From: VGDP01 sp040905845 | GTDB lineage: Bacteria > Pseudomonadota > Alphaproteobacteria > SP197 | NCBI GenBank assembly: GCA_040905845.1 | Contig: JBBDQV010000206.1 | Coordinates: 1-15,365, forward strand | Direction: 5' to 3' | Length of the DNA: 15,365 nt | Shown: positions 6,632 through 13,753 of the stretch, in pieces | How the letters are laid out: every line of letters begins with the position of its first letter | Position numbering within the stretch: the stretch's first letter is position 1 | Made by a program: the position numbers and the translations under genes | The notes under the pieces: model-generated | Told to the model about the DNA's origin: nothing | The model's database searches: none | What the model saw: the letters and a program-made list of their open reading frames with translations, nothing else

Positions 6632-7724
6632 TCAGCCTCGACTCATCAGGGCCTGAAGGGCCGCGTCGTCCGGCGCGACGCCCAGGCCCGGCGACGTCGG
6701 CACCTCGATCGTCCCGTCGCGCGCCCGTGGCCCGGCGGGAAACAGCGCGTCGCGCAGCGGATTGGCGGCACCCTGGACCTCGACGAGCGAAACGAGCGGG
6801 GCCACCGCCATGAAGTGGAGCGAGGCGGCGAGGTTGAGGTCGAGCGTGTAGGTGTGGTTGACGCAGGGCACCCCGGCTGCGGCCGCGGTCTGGGCGATCA
6901 CCATGGCCTGGGTCAGCCCGACGCACGACAGGTCGATCTGGACCACGCCGACGCCGCCCTCGAGGATCAGCCGCTCAAGCTCGAAGCGCGTGGCGCACAG
7001 CTCGCCGGCCGCGATCGTCATGCCCGTCGCCGACGTCAGCCTGCGATAGCCGGCGATATCCTCGGGCATCAGCGGCTCCTCGAGCCAGAAGACGTCGTAG
7101 GGCGCGAATCGCCGGCAGCGCTCGATCGCCGCCTCGGCGGACCAGGCGTTGCCGCCGTCGATCAGAACTCGGATGTCGGCTCCCGCCGCCTCGCGCATGG
7201 TCCTGACGATCGCCTCGTCGGCGGCGGCGTCGGGCCCGAGCGGCGCCCAGCCCATCTTGATCCCGGTGAAGCCGCGCCCGACCAGCCGTCGCACGTTCGC
7301 CGCCGTCTCGGCCAGGGACGCGCCCAACGGGTGCGTCGCGTAGACCTCGAGCCGGTCGCGTCGCGCCCGCCCGAGCAGACGATGCACCGGCACGCCGGCC
7401 GCCTTGCCGGCGATGTCCCACAGCGCGAGGTCGGCCGCCGCCGGCGCGGCCGAACTGACTGGTGCCCCGCCACATCTTGTGCCAAAGCGGGACCGGATCG
7501 CGCGGGTCCTCGCCGATCAGGAGCGCCGCAAGCCCGCTCATGAGTTCGTCCTGGAAGGGCGCCTCGACGATCGCGCGCACGACCTCGGGCAGGCTGTCGG
7601 TCTCGCCCCAGCCGATATGTCCGGTATCGGTCTCGATGCGGACGAGGGCGGCGTACGGGCCGCCGTAGGCGCCCAGGCGTCCGGGCAGGCGCAGCCCGAT
7701 CGCGTCGACCCGGGTGATGCGCAC
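6632..7724 (-). pseudogene. Mandelate racemase family gene with a frameshift
   Basis: Two frames together make one enolase-superfamily protein. The first runs from GTG 7724 (VRITRVDAIGLRLPG) to FGRAG near 7445. The second continues with ADLALWDIAGKAAG down to the stop at 6632. The span is 1,093 bp, so removing one base gives a complete 363-residue protein. The shift lies in the G/C-only run near 7434-7450, where a sequencing or assembly error is as likely as a real mutation. In the reconstructed protein the metal ligands Asp189, Glu215 and Glu241, the dyad Asp264 and a His at about 290 (VNHTYT) are present. The usual K-x-K is K-x-G (Lys156, Gly158; IKMGW). It starts 5 bp after the SDR stop, so the two are co-transcribed. 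Confidence 0.85.
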
Positions 7725-7729
7725 CGGCG

Positions 7730-8476
7730 TCAGACGCGGCGCGCCATGCCGCCGTCGGCCAGGATGTCCTGGCCGGTGATGTAGCCGGCCCCGGGGCCGA
7801 GCAGGAAGACGGCCGTCGCCGCGATCTCCTCGAGGCGGCCGGAACGGCCAAGCGGGATGCCGCTGAGCAGCGAGTCCGGCCAGGCGTAATTGTCGAGGTA
7901 GCCGGGCAGCAGGTTGTTCATGCGGATGCCGTCGCGCGCGTAACGGTCGGCGTAGAGCTTCGTGAACGCCGAGAGCGCCCGGCGGAGCGCGGAGGACAGT
8001 GGATAGGCGGCATGCGGCTCGGCGGCGCCGAACGCCGAGATGTTGACGATCGCGCCACCGCCTCGGGCCAGCATCGCAGGCGTGACGGCCCGCGCGACCT
8101 TGACCGCGTCGAGCACGTAGAGCTCGAGCGCGTCGTGCCAGGCCGCGTCGGGGATGTCGAGCAGGTTGCCGGCGAAATCCGGGTCGAAGCTCGTGGTCGC
8201 CGCCTTCAGGGAATGCCCGGCGTGACCGGTGCTGACGATGGCGGCGTCGATGCCGCCGTAGGCCGCGATCACGGCCTCGACGAGGCGCGCGATGTCCTTG
8301 GCTTCGGTCACCGAGCCGGTGACGCCGACGCCGCCGAGCTCGCGCGCGAGCGTCTCCGCCCCGCCCGAGCGCGACATCAGCCCGACGCGCCAGTCGGCCG
8401 CGGCGAGGGCGCGGGCGCACGCGGCGCCGATGCCCTTGCCGGCGGCGGTGACGATGGCGATGCGAGGCTGGGTCAT
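7730..8476 (-). CDS. Divergent short-chain dehydrogenase/reductase (SDR)
   Basis: A 248-residue SDR-fold protein. The N-terminal cofactor loop is intact (TAAGKGIG, residues 10-17) and the end has the usual ITGQDILADGG. The active site is not standard. Tyr158 is kept, but the Lys four residues later is Ser162 (YPLSS). The position of the catalytic Ser is Ala148, with Ser147 beside it. The position of the helix Asn is Tyr120. I chose ATG 8476 because a GGAG lies 7 bp before it; ATG 8482 is only 1 bp from the GGAG. It leads a two-gene operon with the frameshifted enolase-family gene. It may oxidise or reduce a sugar acid with altered chemistry, or be a binding protein. Confidence 0.85.
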   Translation of the reverse strand: MTQPRIAIVTAAGKGIGAACARALAAADWRVGLMSRSGGAETLARELGGVGVTGSVTEAKDIARLVEAVIAAYGGIDAAIVSTGHAGHSLKAATTSFDPDFAGNLLDIPDAAWHDALELYVLDAVKVARAVTPAMLARGGGAIVNISAFGAAEPHAAYPLSSALRRALSAFTKLYADRYARDGIRMNNLLPGYLDNYAWPDSLLSGIPLGRSGRLEEIAATAVFLLGPGAGYITGQDILADGGMARRV

Positions 8477-8526
8477 GGTCATTCTCCGATCGGGATCGTG
8501 CGCCGCCCACAAGATTAACCAGGGCC

Positions 8527-8539
8527 GGGCATCATGCCC
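8527..8539. promoter_or_regulatory. Inverted repeat in a divergent intergenic region
   Basis: GGGCAT and ATGCCC flank a single C, giving a perfect 13-bp dyad in the gap between the SDR start (8476) and the glycosyltransferase start (8584). Its position suits an operator for either gene. No regulator gene is nearby and the site occurs once, so this rests on symmetry and location alone. Confidence 0.25.
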
Positions 8540-8544
8540 ACCGC

Positions 8545-8574
8545 TTCGCACAGCCGGTGGCGTCGGGCTATAAG
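8545..8574 (+). promoter_or_regulatory. Possible promoter for the glycosyltransferase gene
   Basis: A TATAAG hexamer (8569-8574) follows a weak -35 (TTCGCA, 8545-8550) after 18 bp. Transcription would start only a few bases before ATG 8584, giving an almost leaderless mRNA, which fits the lack of a Shine-Dalgarno sequence there. The -35 match is poor. Confidence 0.3.
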
Positions 8575-8583
8575 CGATCACCC

Positions 8584-9807
8584 ATGAGGATCCTGCACGT
8601 CTTCGATCACTCGGCGCCGCTTCACAGCGGTTACGCGTTCCGCAGCCTGGCGATTCTCAGGGAGCAGCGGGCGCGCGGCTGGGACACGGCCCAGATGACG
8701 ACGCCGCGTCACGGGGCTTCGGCCGAGGCGGAAGAGGTCGCCGAAGGCTTCACCTTCTTCAGGACGTCGCCGCCGACGGGGCGCTTGGCGCGCGTTCCCA
8801 TGTGCCGCGAAGTCCTCGAGATGCGGGCGGCGGAGCTGAGGCTCGGGGCCGTGATCGAGGCGACGGGACCCGACATCCTCCACGCCCACTCCCCGGTCCT
8901 CAACGCGCTGCCCGCGCTCAGGGCCGGCCGCCGGCACGGGCTTCCCGTCGTCTACGAGGTTCGGGCGCTGTGGGAGGATGCGGCCGTCAGCCATGGCACG
9001 GCGCGACGCGGCGGGCCGCGCTACGCCGTGACGCGAGCCGCCGAGAGCTACGCCTTGAGGCGCGCCGACGCCATCACGACCATCTGCGAGGGCTTGCGCG
9101 CCGATATCGTCGGCCGCGGGCTACCGGCGGAGCGCGTGACGGTGATCCCCAACGCCGTCGATCCCGGGGCGTTCGCCGCGGGAGCGGCCCGTGACCAGGG
9201 ATTGGCTCGCCGGCTGGGTCTCGACCGGGCGACCGTGCTCGGGTTCATCGGCTCGTTCTACGGCTACGAGGGGCTCGAGTTCCTGGTGCGCGCGATGCCC
9301 GCGATCCTGGCGCGCCGGCCCGACGTGCGCCTGCTGCTGCTTGGCGGCGGACCCGAGGACGAGCGCCTGCGCCGCGTCGTGGACGAGATCGGGCTCGGCG
9401 GCAAGGTCCGCATGCCCGGCCGGGTCCCGCACGCCGAGGTCGGCGCCTATTACGAGCTGGTTGACGTGTTCGTCTATCCGCGGCGGAGGATGCGTCTGAC
9501 CGAGACGGTCACGCCGCTCAAGCCGCTCGAGGCGATGGCCTCGGGCAAGCTCGTGCTCGCTTCGGACGTGGGCGGTCATCGCGAGCTGGTCGAGGACGGC
9601 GTGACCGGTGTCCTGTTCCGCGCCGATGACTCCGCCGATCTCGTCGCCAAGGTCGATGACCTGTTGGGCAGTCGGGAGGACTGGCCGGCTCTGGCGCGAC
9701 GCGCCCGGGACTACGTCGAACGCGAGCGGACCTGGCGGCGCAGCGTGGCGCGTTACGAGCCGGTCTACGAGCGGCTGGTGGAAGGCCGCCGACGGCGCCC
9801 CGGCTAG
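8584..9807 (+). CDS. GT4 glycosyltransferase, PEP-CTERM/exosortase-associated type
   Basis: A 407-residue two-domain (GT-B) glycosyltransferase. The N-terminal domain opens with RILHVFDHS and HSGYAFRS, and includes DILHAHSPVLNALPAL and VYEVRALWED. A linker with TVIPNAVDP leads to the C-terminal nucleotide-sugar domain (about 220-395), with GFIGSFYGYEGL, LLLLGGGPE and, around 304-319, RLTETVTPLKPLEAMA, which aligns to the EX7E donor-binding region. The DHS/HSGY opening and the RLTE-VTPLKPLEAM segment closely resemble the glycosyltransferase family found in exosortase A/PEP-CTERM exopolysaccharide loci. I chose ATG 8584 because the fold begins at RILHV. It probably adds a sugar to a lipid-linked or capsular glycan at the inner membrane face. 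No exosortase gene lies in the window. Confidence 0.9.
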   Translation: MRILHVFDHSAPLHSGYAFRSLAILREQRARGWDTAQMTTPRHGASAEAEEVAEGFTFFRTSPPTGRLARVPMCREVLEMRAAELRLGAVIEATGPDILHAHSPVLNALPALRAGRRHGLPVVYEVRALWEDAAVSHGTARRGGPRYAVTRAAESYALRRADAITTICEGLRADIVGRGLPAERVTVIPNAVDPGAFAAGAARDQGLARRLGLDRATVLGFIGSFYGYEGLEFLVRAMPAILARRPDVRLLLLGGGPEDERLRRVVDEIGLGGKVRMPGRVPHAEVGAYYELVDVFVYPRRRMRLTETVTPLKPLEAMASGKLVLASDVGGHRELVEDGVTGVLFRADDSADLVAKVDDLLGSREDWPALARRARDYVERERTWRRSVARYEPVYERLVEGRRRRPG

Positions 9808-9827
9808 ACCGTCTTCGACGTTTCCGG

Positions 9828-10754
9828 TCAGGCCTCCGGCTCGGCCCGGCGGAAGCGCGCGAGGTAGCCCGGAACGACGGACTCGACCGGGGTCGGCGTG
9901 ATGCCGAGCTCGGCCAGGCCGGGCACGCCCGCGACGTTGTCGCGCTGGAGCATGCGCACCTGGTCGCGGGTCAGCGGCGGCACCGGCAGCAGCTCGAGCA
10001 CGGTCGCCTGGAGCATGGCGATGCCGGTCGGCACGGGGACGAGCAAGCGCCGGCGTCCGGTCACCTGGAGGACGTAGCGAAGCAGCTCGCGGAAGGTATA
10101 GACGCGCGGCCCGGCCAGCTCGTAGGTCTTGCCCGCGCTCGCCGGATCGTCGAGGCAGCGGCGCACGGCCTCGGCCACGTCGCCGACGAAGACCGGCTGG
10201 AAGCGGGTCGCGCCCGCGATCACCGGCAACGCCGGGGAGACTCGCGCCAGCGCCGCGAACCGATTGAAGAACTGGTCCTCGGCGCCGAACACGATGCTCG
10301 GGCGCAGGATCGTCGCGCCCGGAAAGCCCGCGCGCGCCGCCTCCTCGCCCTGGGCCTTGGTCCGGCCATAGGCGGCCGGCGATGTCTTGTCCGCCCCGAT
10401 CGCCGAGACGTGGACCAGGCGCTTCACGCCCGCCTGGGCCGCGGCCCGCGCGATGTTCGCCGCTCCGTCGACGTGGATCGCCTGGAACGTCCTGCCGCCG
10501 CCCTCGTAAAGAATGGCGACCAGGTTGACGATGGCGTCCGCCCCCGCCGCCGCCGCGCCGACCGCGTCGGCGTCGCGCACGTCGGCCCGCACGAGCGCGA
10601 TCTGGCCGACGCCGCCCATCGGCTTCAGGAACAGCCCGGCCTCGGGATCGCGCACGGCGACACGGATGCGCCAGCCGTCGGCGGCGAGCCGACGCACCAG
10701 GTGCCGGCCGATGAAGCCGGACCCGCCGTAGATCGTCACCAACCGCGCAGGCAT
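9828..10754 (-). CDS. NDUFA9-like complex I-associated NAD(P)-binding protein
   Basis: A 308-residue atypical SDR of the NDUFA9-like group. The Rossmann motif is GGSGFIG (10-16), followed by VRDPEAG, NLVAILYEGG and a VHVSAIGAD segment, and the YGRTKAQGE stretch gives a YxxxK pattern. The second half (RFQPVFVGDVAEAV, KTYELAGPRVYTFRELL) is the substrate-binding part typical of the family. In mitochondria NDUFA9 is an accessory complex I subunit that binds NADPH and stabilises the matrix arm junction; in alphaproteobacteria the homologue is usually annotated by analogy. I chose ATG 10754. GTG 10766 is in frame and has a GAGG 4 bp upstream, so it may be the true start. It is convergent with the glycosyltransferase across 20 bp. 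Confidence 0.88.
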   Translation of the reverse strand: MPARLVTIYGGSGFIGRHLVRRLAADGWRIRVAVRDPEAGLFLKPMGGVGQIALVRADVRDADAVGAAAAGADAIVNLVAILYEGGGRTFQAIHVDGAANIARAAAQAGVKRLVHVSAIGADKTSPAAYGRTKAQGEEAARAGFPGATILRPSIVFGAEDQFFNRFAALARVSPALPVIAGATRFQPVFVGDVAEAVRRCLDDPASAGKTYELAGPRVYTFRELLRYVLQVTGRRRLLVPVPTGIAMLQATVLELLPVPPLTRDQVRMLQRDNVAGVPGLAELGITPTPVESVVPGYLARFRRAEPEA

Positions 10755-10830
10755 GGCGCCAAACACCCCACCTCAGGCCGCGCGCATCATAGCGGGGCCC
10801 CGCGAGGAGACAAGGCGCGGCCGCTTCCGG

Positions 10831-10860
10831 TTGACAGGCCGGCACGCGCTGCCCTAGTGA
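10831..10860 (+). promoter_or_regulatory. Promoter of tRNA-Leu
   Basis: A consensus -35 TTGACA (10831-10836) is followed, 17-18 bp later, by CTAGTGA (10854-10860) as a weak -10. The tRNA begins at 10876, so the expected transcription start near 10867 leaves a short 5' leader. Strong -35 and weak -10 elements are typical of stable-RNA promoters in alphaproteobacteria. Confidence 0.55.
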
Positions 10861-10875
10861 CTTCCTTCCCGCGGC

Positions 10876-10962
10876 GCCCAGGTGGCGGAATTGGCAGACG
10901 CGCTAGGTTCAGGTCCTAGTGGCCGCAAGGTCGTGGAAGTTCGAGTCTTCTCCTGGGCACCA
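10876..10962 (+). tRNA. tRNA-Leu (anticodon CAG)
   Basis: An 87-nt class II tRNA. Acceptor arms GCCCAGG (10876-10882) and CCTGGGC (10952-10958) pair fully, then discriminator A and an encoded CCA (10960-10962). The anticodon stem CTAGG/CCTAG (10903-10907, 10915-10919) holds loop TTCAGGT with anticodon CAG at 10910-10912, which reads CUG. The D-arm region is GTGGCGGAATTGGCAGACGC. A long variable arm (about 10920-10934) and the T-arm GGAAG-TTCGAGT-CTTCT follow, as expected for leucine. CUG is a dominant leucine codon in this GC-rich genome. Confidence 0.97.
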
Positions 10963-10999
10963 GCGCGCGCCGGACCGCGCCCCTTAGCGTAGGCCGATC

Positions 11000-11611
11000 A
11001 TGCAGATCCATCTTCACCACGGTGACCTGCCGAGCGGTCTTCACCTCGGCGACGTGGTCGCCGTCGACACCGAGACGATGGGGCTCGCGCCCGTGCGTGA
11101 CCGGCTGTGCCTGATCCAGCTGTCGGCGGGCGACGGCCATTGCCATCTGGTGCAGTTCGGTCCCGACGCCTACGACGCGCCGAACCTCGGCTCGATCCTG
11201 ACCGACCGGCGCGTGCTCAAGATCTTCCACTTCGCGCGGTTCGACCTCGCCATGATCCGACGCTATCTCGGGTTTTCGGTCGAGCCGGTCTATTGCACCA
11301 AGGTCGCATCCAAGCTCGCGCGCACCTATACCGACCGCCACGGGCTCAAGGACCTGTGCAAGGACCTGCTCGGCGTCGATGTCTCCAAGCAGCAGCAGAC
11401 CTCGGACTGGGGCAACGCGGAGCTGAAGCCCGAGCAGCTCGCCTATGCCGCGGCCGACGTGTCGCACCTGCACGCGCTGCGCGAGCGGCTCGACGAAATG
11501 CTGCTGCGCGAGGGCAGACGCGATATCGCCGATGCTTGCTTCACGTTCCTGCCCGAGCGCGCCGAGCTCGATCTGCTAGGCTTCGACGAGCCGGACGTCT
11601 TCGCCCACTGA
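11000..11611 (+). CDS. rnd: Short ribonuclease D-like 3'-5' exonuclease
   Basis: A 203-residue DEDDy exonuclease. Catalytic positions are Asp23 and Glu25 (VDTET), Asp82 (HFARFDL), and Tyr149 with Asp153 (YAAADVSHL), all present. It lacks the HRDC domains of the longer E. coli RNase D (about 375 residues), so it is the short form usual in alphaproteobacteria. It should trim 3' ends of tRNA and other small RNAs with Mg. It starts at ATG 11000, 37 bp after the tRNA, and lies just before lptC, the usual order in this class; readthrough from the tRNA promoter is possible. Confidence 0.92.
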   Translation: MQIHLHHGDLPSGLHLGDVVAVDTETMGLAPVRDRLCLIQLSAGDGHCHLVQFGPDAYDAPNLGSILTDRRVLKIFHFARFDLAMIRRYLGFSVEPVYCTKVASKLARTYTDRHGLKDLCKDLLGVDVSKQQQTSDWGNAELKPEQLAYAAADVSHLHALRERLDEMLLREGRRDIADACFTFLPERAELDLLGFDEPDVFAH

Positions 11612-11631
11612 GCACCCGGGTGAACCTCGCG

Positions 11632-11661
11632 TTGCGGTCCCGACGGCGCGCGTCCCATAAT
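11632..11661 (+). promoter_or_regulatory. Possible promoter before lptC
   Basis: TTGCGG (11632-11637) and CATAAT (11656-11661) are 18 bp apart, between the exonuclease stop (11611) and ATG 11668. The start point would fall at or next to the ATG, implying a leaderless transcript; consistent with this, no Shine-Dalgarno sequence precedes the ATG. Confidence 0.35.
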
Positions 11662-11667
11662 TCCGTT

Positions 11668-12408
11668 ATGGATGAGCGCGAGGCTGGCCACGGGCAGCGA
11701 CGGCCGGCGACGAGGTCGGCCGCGGCCTCGGTGTCCGACGCCGATCCTCCTCGTCCGACGGGTCGCATCCCGTGGCAGCCACGGCGCTGGTCGGCGACGG
11801 CGTTGCGGCGCGAGGCGAAGCGTCACGCGCGCCTGGTCGCGGCGCTGAAGATCGGCTTGCCGGTCGCGGCCGTGGCGCTCGTCGCCGTCCTGGTGAGCTG
11901 GCCCTACGTCACCAGCCGCGACGCCCCCGGCCTGAGGCTGACCTACGCCTCCGTCGACCAGTCCGCCGACGGCACCGTCGCCATGACGAACGCGCGCTAC
12001 CTCGGGACCGACCGCAAAGGCCAGTCGTTCACCATCACCGCGGAGCGCGCCGAGCAGGACCCCGACCGGCTCGATCACGTCGTGCTGTCGAGCCTCGCCG
12101 CCGACATCTCGCTCGACGACGGCTCGTGGCTCTCGCTCCGCGCCCGGCGCGGCTTGTACCGCCCGGACGCCCGGACGTTGGACCTCGAGGGCGACGTGAG
12201 CCTTTACGCCGATTCGGGCTACGAGCTCAGGACGGAACGCGCGCGCATCGACCTCGGCGCGGAGATCGCCTCGGGCGATGCGCCCGTCGAAGGCCAGGGG
12301 CCGCTCGGCCATCTCGTCGCCGGCGGCTTCGAGCTCGACGTGGGCGGCGACCGGCTCAGCTTTCACGACGGGGTGACGCTGACGCTCTATCCCGCCGTCG
12401 AGGAGTGA
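11668..12408 (+). CDS. lptC: LPS export protein LptC
   Basis: A 246-residue bitopic inner-membrane protein. LptC links the LptBFG extractor to the periplasmic LptA bridge. A basic, Pro/Arg-rich cytoplasmic tail (1-53) is followed by one membrane helix (about 55-78, KIGLPVAAVALVAVLV) and a periplasmic beta-jellyroll containing repeated strands such as MTNARYLGTDRKGQSFTI and LDLEGDVSLYADSGYEL. The cytoplasmic tail is longer than in E. coli LptC (191 residues in total), as is usual in this class. GTG 11620 is an in-frame alternative start. It ends 3 bp before lptA, which carries its own AGGAG inside the lptC end. Confidence 0.88.
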   Translation: MDEREAGHGQRRPATRSAAASVSDADPPRPTGRIPWQPRRWSATALRREAKRHARLVAALKIGLPVAAVALVAVLVSWPYVTSRDAPGLRLTYASVDQSADGTVAMTNARYLGTDRKGQSFTITAERAEQDPDRLDHVVLSSLAADISLDDGSWLSLRARRGLYRPDARTLDLEGDVSLYADSGYELRTERARIDLGAEIASGDAPVEGQGPLGHLVAGGFELDVGGDRLSFHDGVTLTLYPAVEE

Positions 12409-12411
12409 AAC

Positions 12412-12951
12412 ATGGCGATGAACCGCGCGCGGAGCCTCCGGAATTCTATTAAGGTATTGCTCTTATTATGTTATTTTTCTCTTGGGTATTTTGGCCCGGT
12501 TCTTGCACAATCGGACCTGGGAGCCGACCACGACACGTCGCTGCCGATCGAGATCACGGCCGACAGCATGGAAGTGGAGCAGGAGCGGCAGGTGGCGACG
12601 TTCAAGGGCACCGTCGATGCGAAGCAGGGGGACCTCCACCTGCGCGCCGACGTGCTGGTCGTCCACTACCGGGACAAGGATGACGGCTCGGGCAAGACGA
12701 TCTCGCTGCTCGAGGCCGAGGGCAACGTGTTCGTCTCCTCGCCGGACGAGACCGCCCAGGGCAGTCGTGGCACGTACGACGTCGGTGCGCGAACGATCAG
12801 CCTGGACGGCCCCGTGACCCTGACCCGGGGCGAGAACGTCGTCCAAGGCGAGCGGCTCGAGCTCGACCTCGCCTCGGGCGTCAGCCGCGTCCACGGCGAC
12901 GGCGGTCGGGTCACGGGCGTGTTCCAGCCCGAGCCACAGGCCCAGCCGTGA
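12412..12951 (+). CDS. lptA: LPS transport periplasmic protein LptA
   Basis: A 179-residue periplasmic OstA-fold protein that bridges LptC to LptD and carries lipopolysaccharide across the periplasm. Residues 1-32 form a Sec signal peptide (basic RARSLRNSIK, hydrophobic VLLLLCYFSLGYF, then VLA before Gln33). The OstA domain begins near 44 (LPIEITADSMEVEQ) and shows VATFKGTVDAKQGDLHLRAD and LEAEGNVFV. The ATG has an AGGAG 6 bp upstream, and the stop overlaps the lptB start by 4 bp. The signal-peptide DNA is AT-rich (13 of 50 bases G or C in 12441-12490) and uses TTA and ATT codons, unlike anything else in the window. Confidence 0.92.
   Translation: MAMNRARSLRNSIKVLLLLCYFSLGYFGPVLAQSDLGADHDTSLPIEITADSMEVEQERQVATFKGTVDAKQGDLHLRADVLVVHYRDKDDGSGKTISLLEAEGNVFVSSPDETAQGSRGTYDVGARTISLDGPVTLTRGENVVQGERLELDLASGVSRVHGDGGRVTGVFQPEPQAQP
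12441..12490. other. AT-rich island in the lptA signal-peptide region
   Basis: Only 13 of these 50 bases are G or C (26 %), in a window that is otherwise strongly GC-rich. In the lptA frame it encodes signal-peptide residues using codons rare here (ATT, GTA, TTA, TTA, TGT, TAT, TTT). Possible roles are slow early translation, an unstructured mRNA start, or an internal promoter; the sequence alone does not decide. Confidence 0.8.
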
Positions 12952-13742
12952 CCGCGGCCGCCGAGCCGTTGACCGGCGAAGCCCGCGAGGGCGGAGCCGG
13001 GCCGCGCCTGGTCGCCAACGCGAGCGGGCTCGAGGCATGCAACCTCGTCAAGTCGTTCCGCCGCCGGCCGGTCGTGCGCGACGTGAGCCTTCGTCTGCGC
13101 CGCGGCGAGGCGGTCGGCCTGCTCGGCCCCAACGGGGCCGGCAAGACCACGTGCTTCTACTTGATCACGGGCCTGGTCGCGCCCGACGCCGGCTCGATCG
13201 TGCTCGACGGTCAGGACATCACCGGGCTGCCGATGTATCGGCGGGCGCGCATGGGAATCGGCTATCTGCCCCAGGAGGCCTCGATCTTTCGCGGCCTGAC
13301 CGTCGAGAACAACATCAGGGCGGTGCTCGAGATCGTCGAGCGCGAACGCGACGCGCGCGAGCACATGCTCGACAGCCTGCTCGCGGAGTTCTCCCTGACG
13401 CACCTGAGGCGCACGCCGGCGCTCGCGTTGTCGGGCGGCGAACGGCGCCGGGTCGAGATCGCGCGCGCGCTGGCCTCGCAGCCCTCGTTCATGCTGCTCG
13501 ACGAACCGCTGGCCGGCATCGACCCCATCGCGGTCGGCGAGATCCGCGGGCTCGTGGCGCACCTCAAGGACCGCGGGCTCGGCGTCCTGATCACCGACCA
13601 CAACGTGCGCGAAACCCTCGATCTGATCGACCGGGCCTACATCATCCACGACGGCCGGGTCCTGAAAGAGGGCGATCCCGGGGAAATCGTCGCCGACGAG
13701 GGTGTCCGCCGGGTTTACTTGGGCGAAAGGTTCCGCCTCTAG
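12948..13742 (+). CDS. lptB: LPS export ATP-binding protein LptB
   Basis: A 264-residue cytosolic ABC ATPase that powers lipopolysaccharide extraction by LptFG. Walker A is GPNGAGKTT (60-68), the Q-loop Gln109 (YLPQEASIF), the signature LSGGE (161-165), Walker B MLLDE with Asp185 and Glu186, and the H-loop His218 (ITDHN). The SIFRGLTVENN segment is typical of LptB. It starts at GTG 12948 inside the lptA stop (GTGA overlap), implying coupled translation. The first 27 or so residues (Ala/Gly/Glu-rich) extend beyond the E. coli protein (241 residues). lptF and lptG are not in the window and are usually encoded elsewhere in this class. Confidence 0.95.
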   Translation: MTAAAEPLTGEAREGGAGPRLVANASGLEACNLVKSFRRRPVVRDVSLRLRRGEAVGLLGPNGAGKTTCFYLITGLVAPDAGSIVLDGQDITGLPMYRRARMGIGYLPQEASIFRGLTVENNIRAVLEIVERERDAREHMLDSLLAEFSLTHLRRTPALALSGGERRRVEIARALASQPSFMLLDEPLAGIDPIAVGEIRGLVAHLKDRGLGVLITDHNVRETLDLIDRAYIIHDGRVLKEGDPGEIVADEGVRRVYLGERFRL

Positions 13743-13753
13743 GCTCCGCGACC

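Noticed and set aside
6975..8510. Minus-strand frame of 511 codons as a fusion of an SDR-region protein with a racemase
   Set aside because: Only its middle part (7724 to about 7445) is real, as the N-terminal piece of the frameshifted enolase-family gene. The rest is out-of-frame translation of the SDR and of the second half of the racemase.
9121..10845. Minus-strand frame of 574 codons over the glycosyltransferase end and the NDUFA9-like gene
   Set aside because: Both regions have well-supported proteins in other frames, and the translation is Arg/Ala-rich without any motif.
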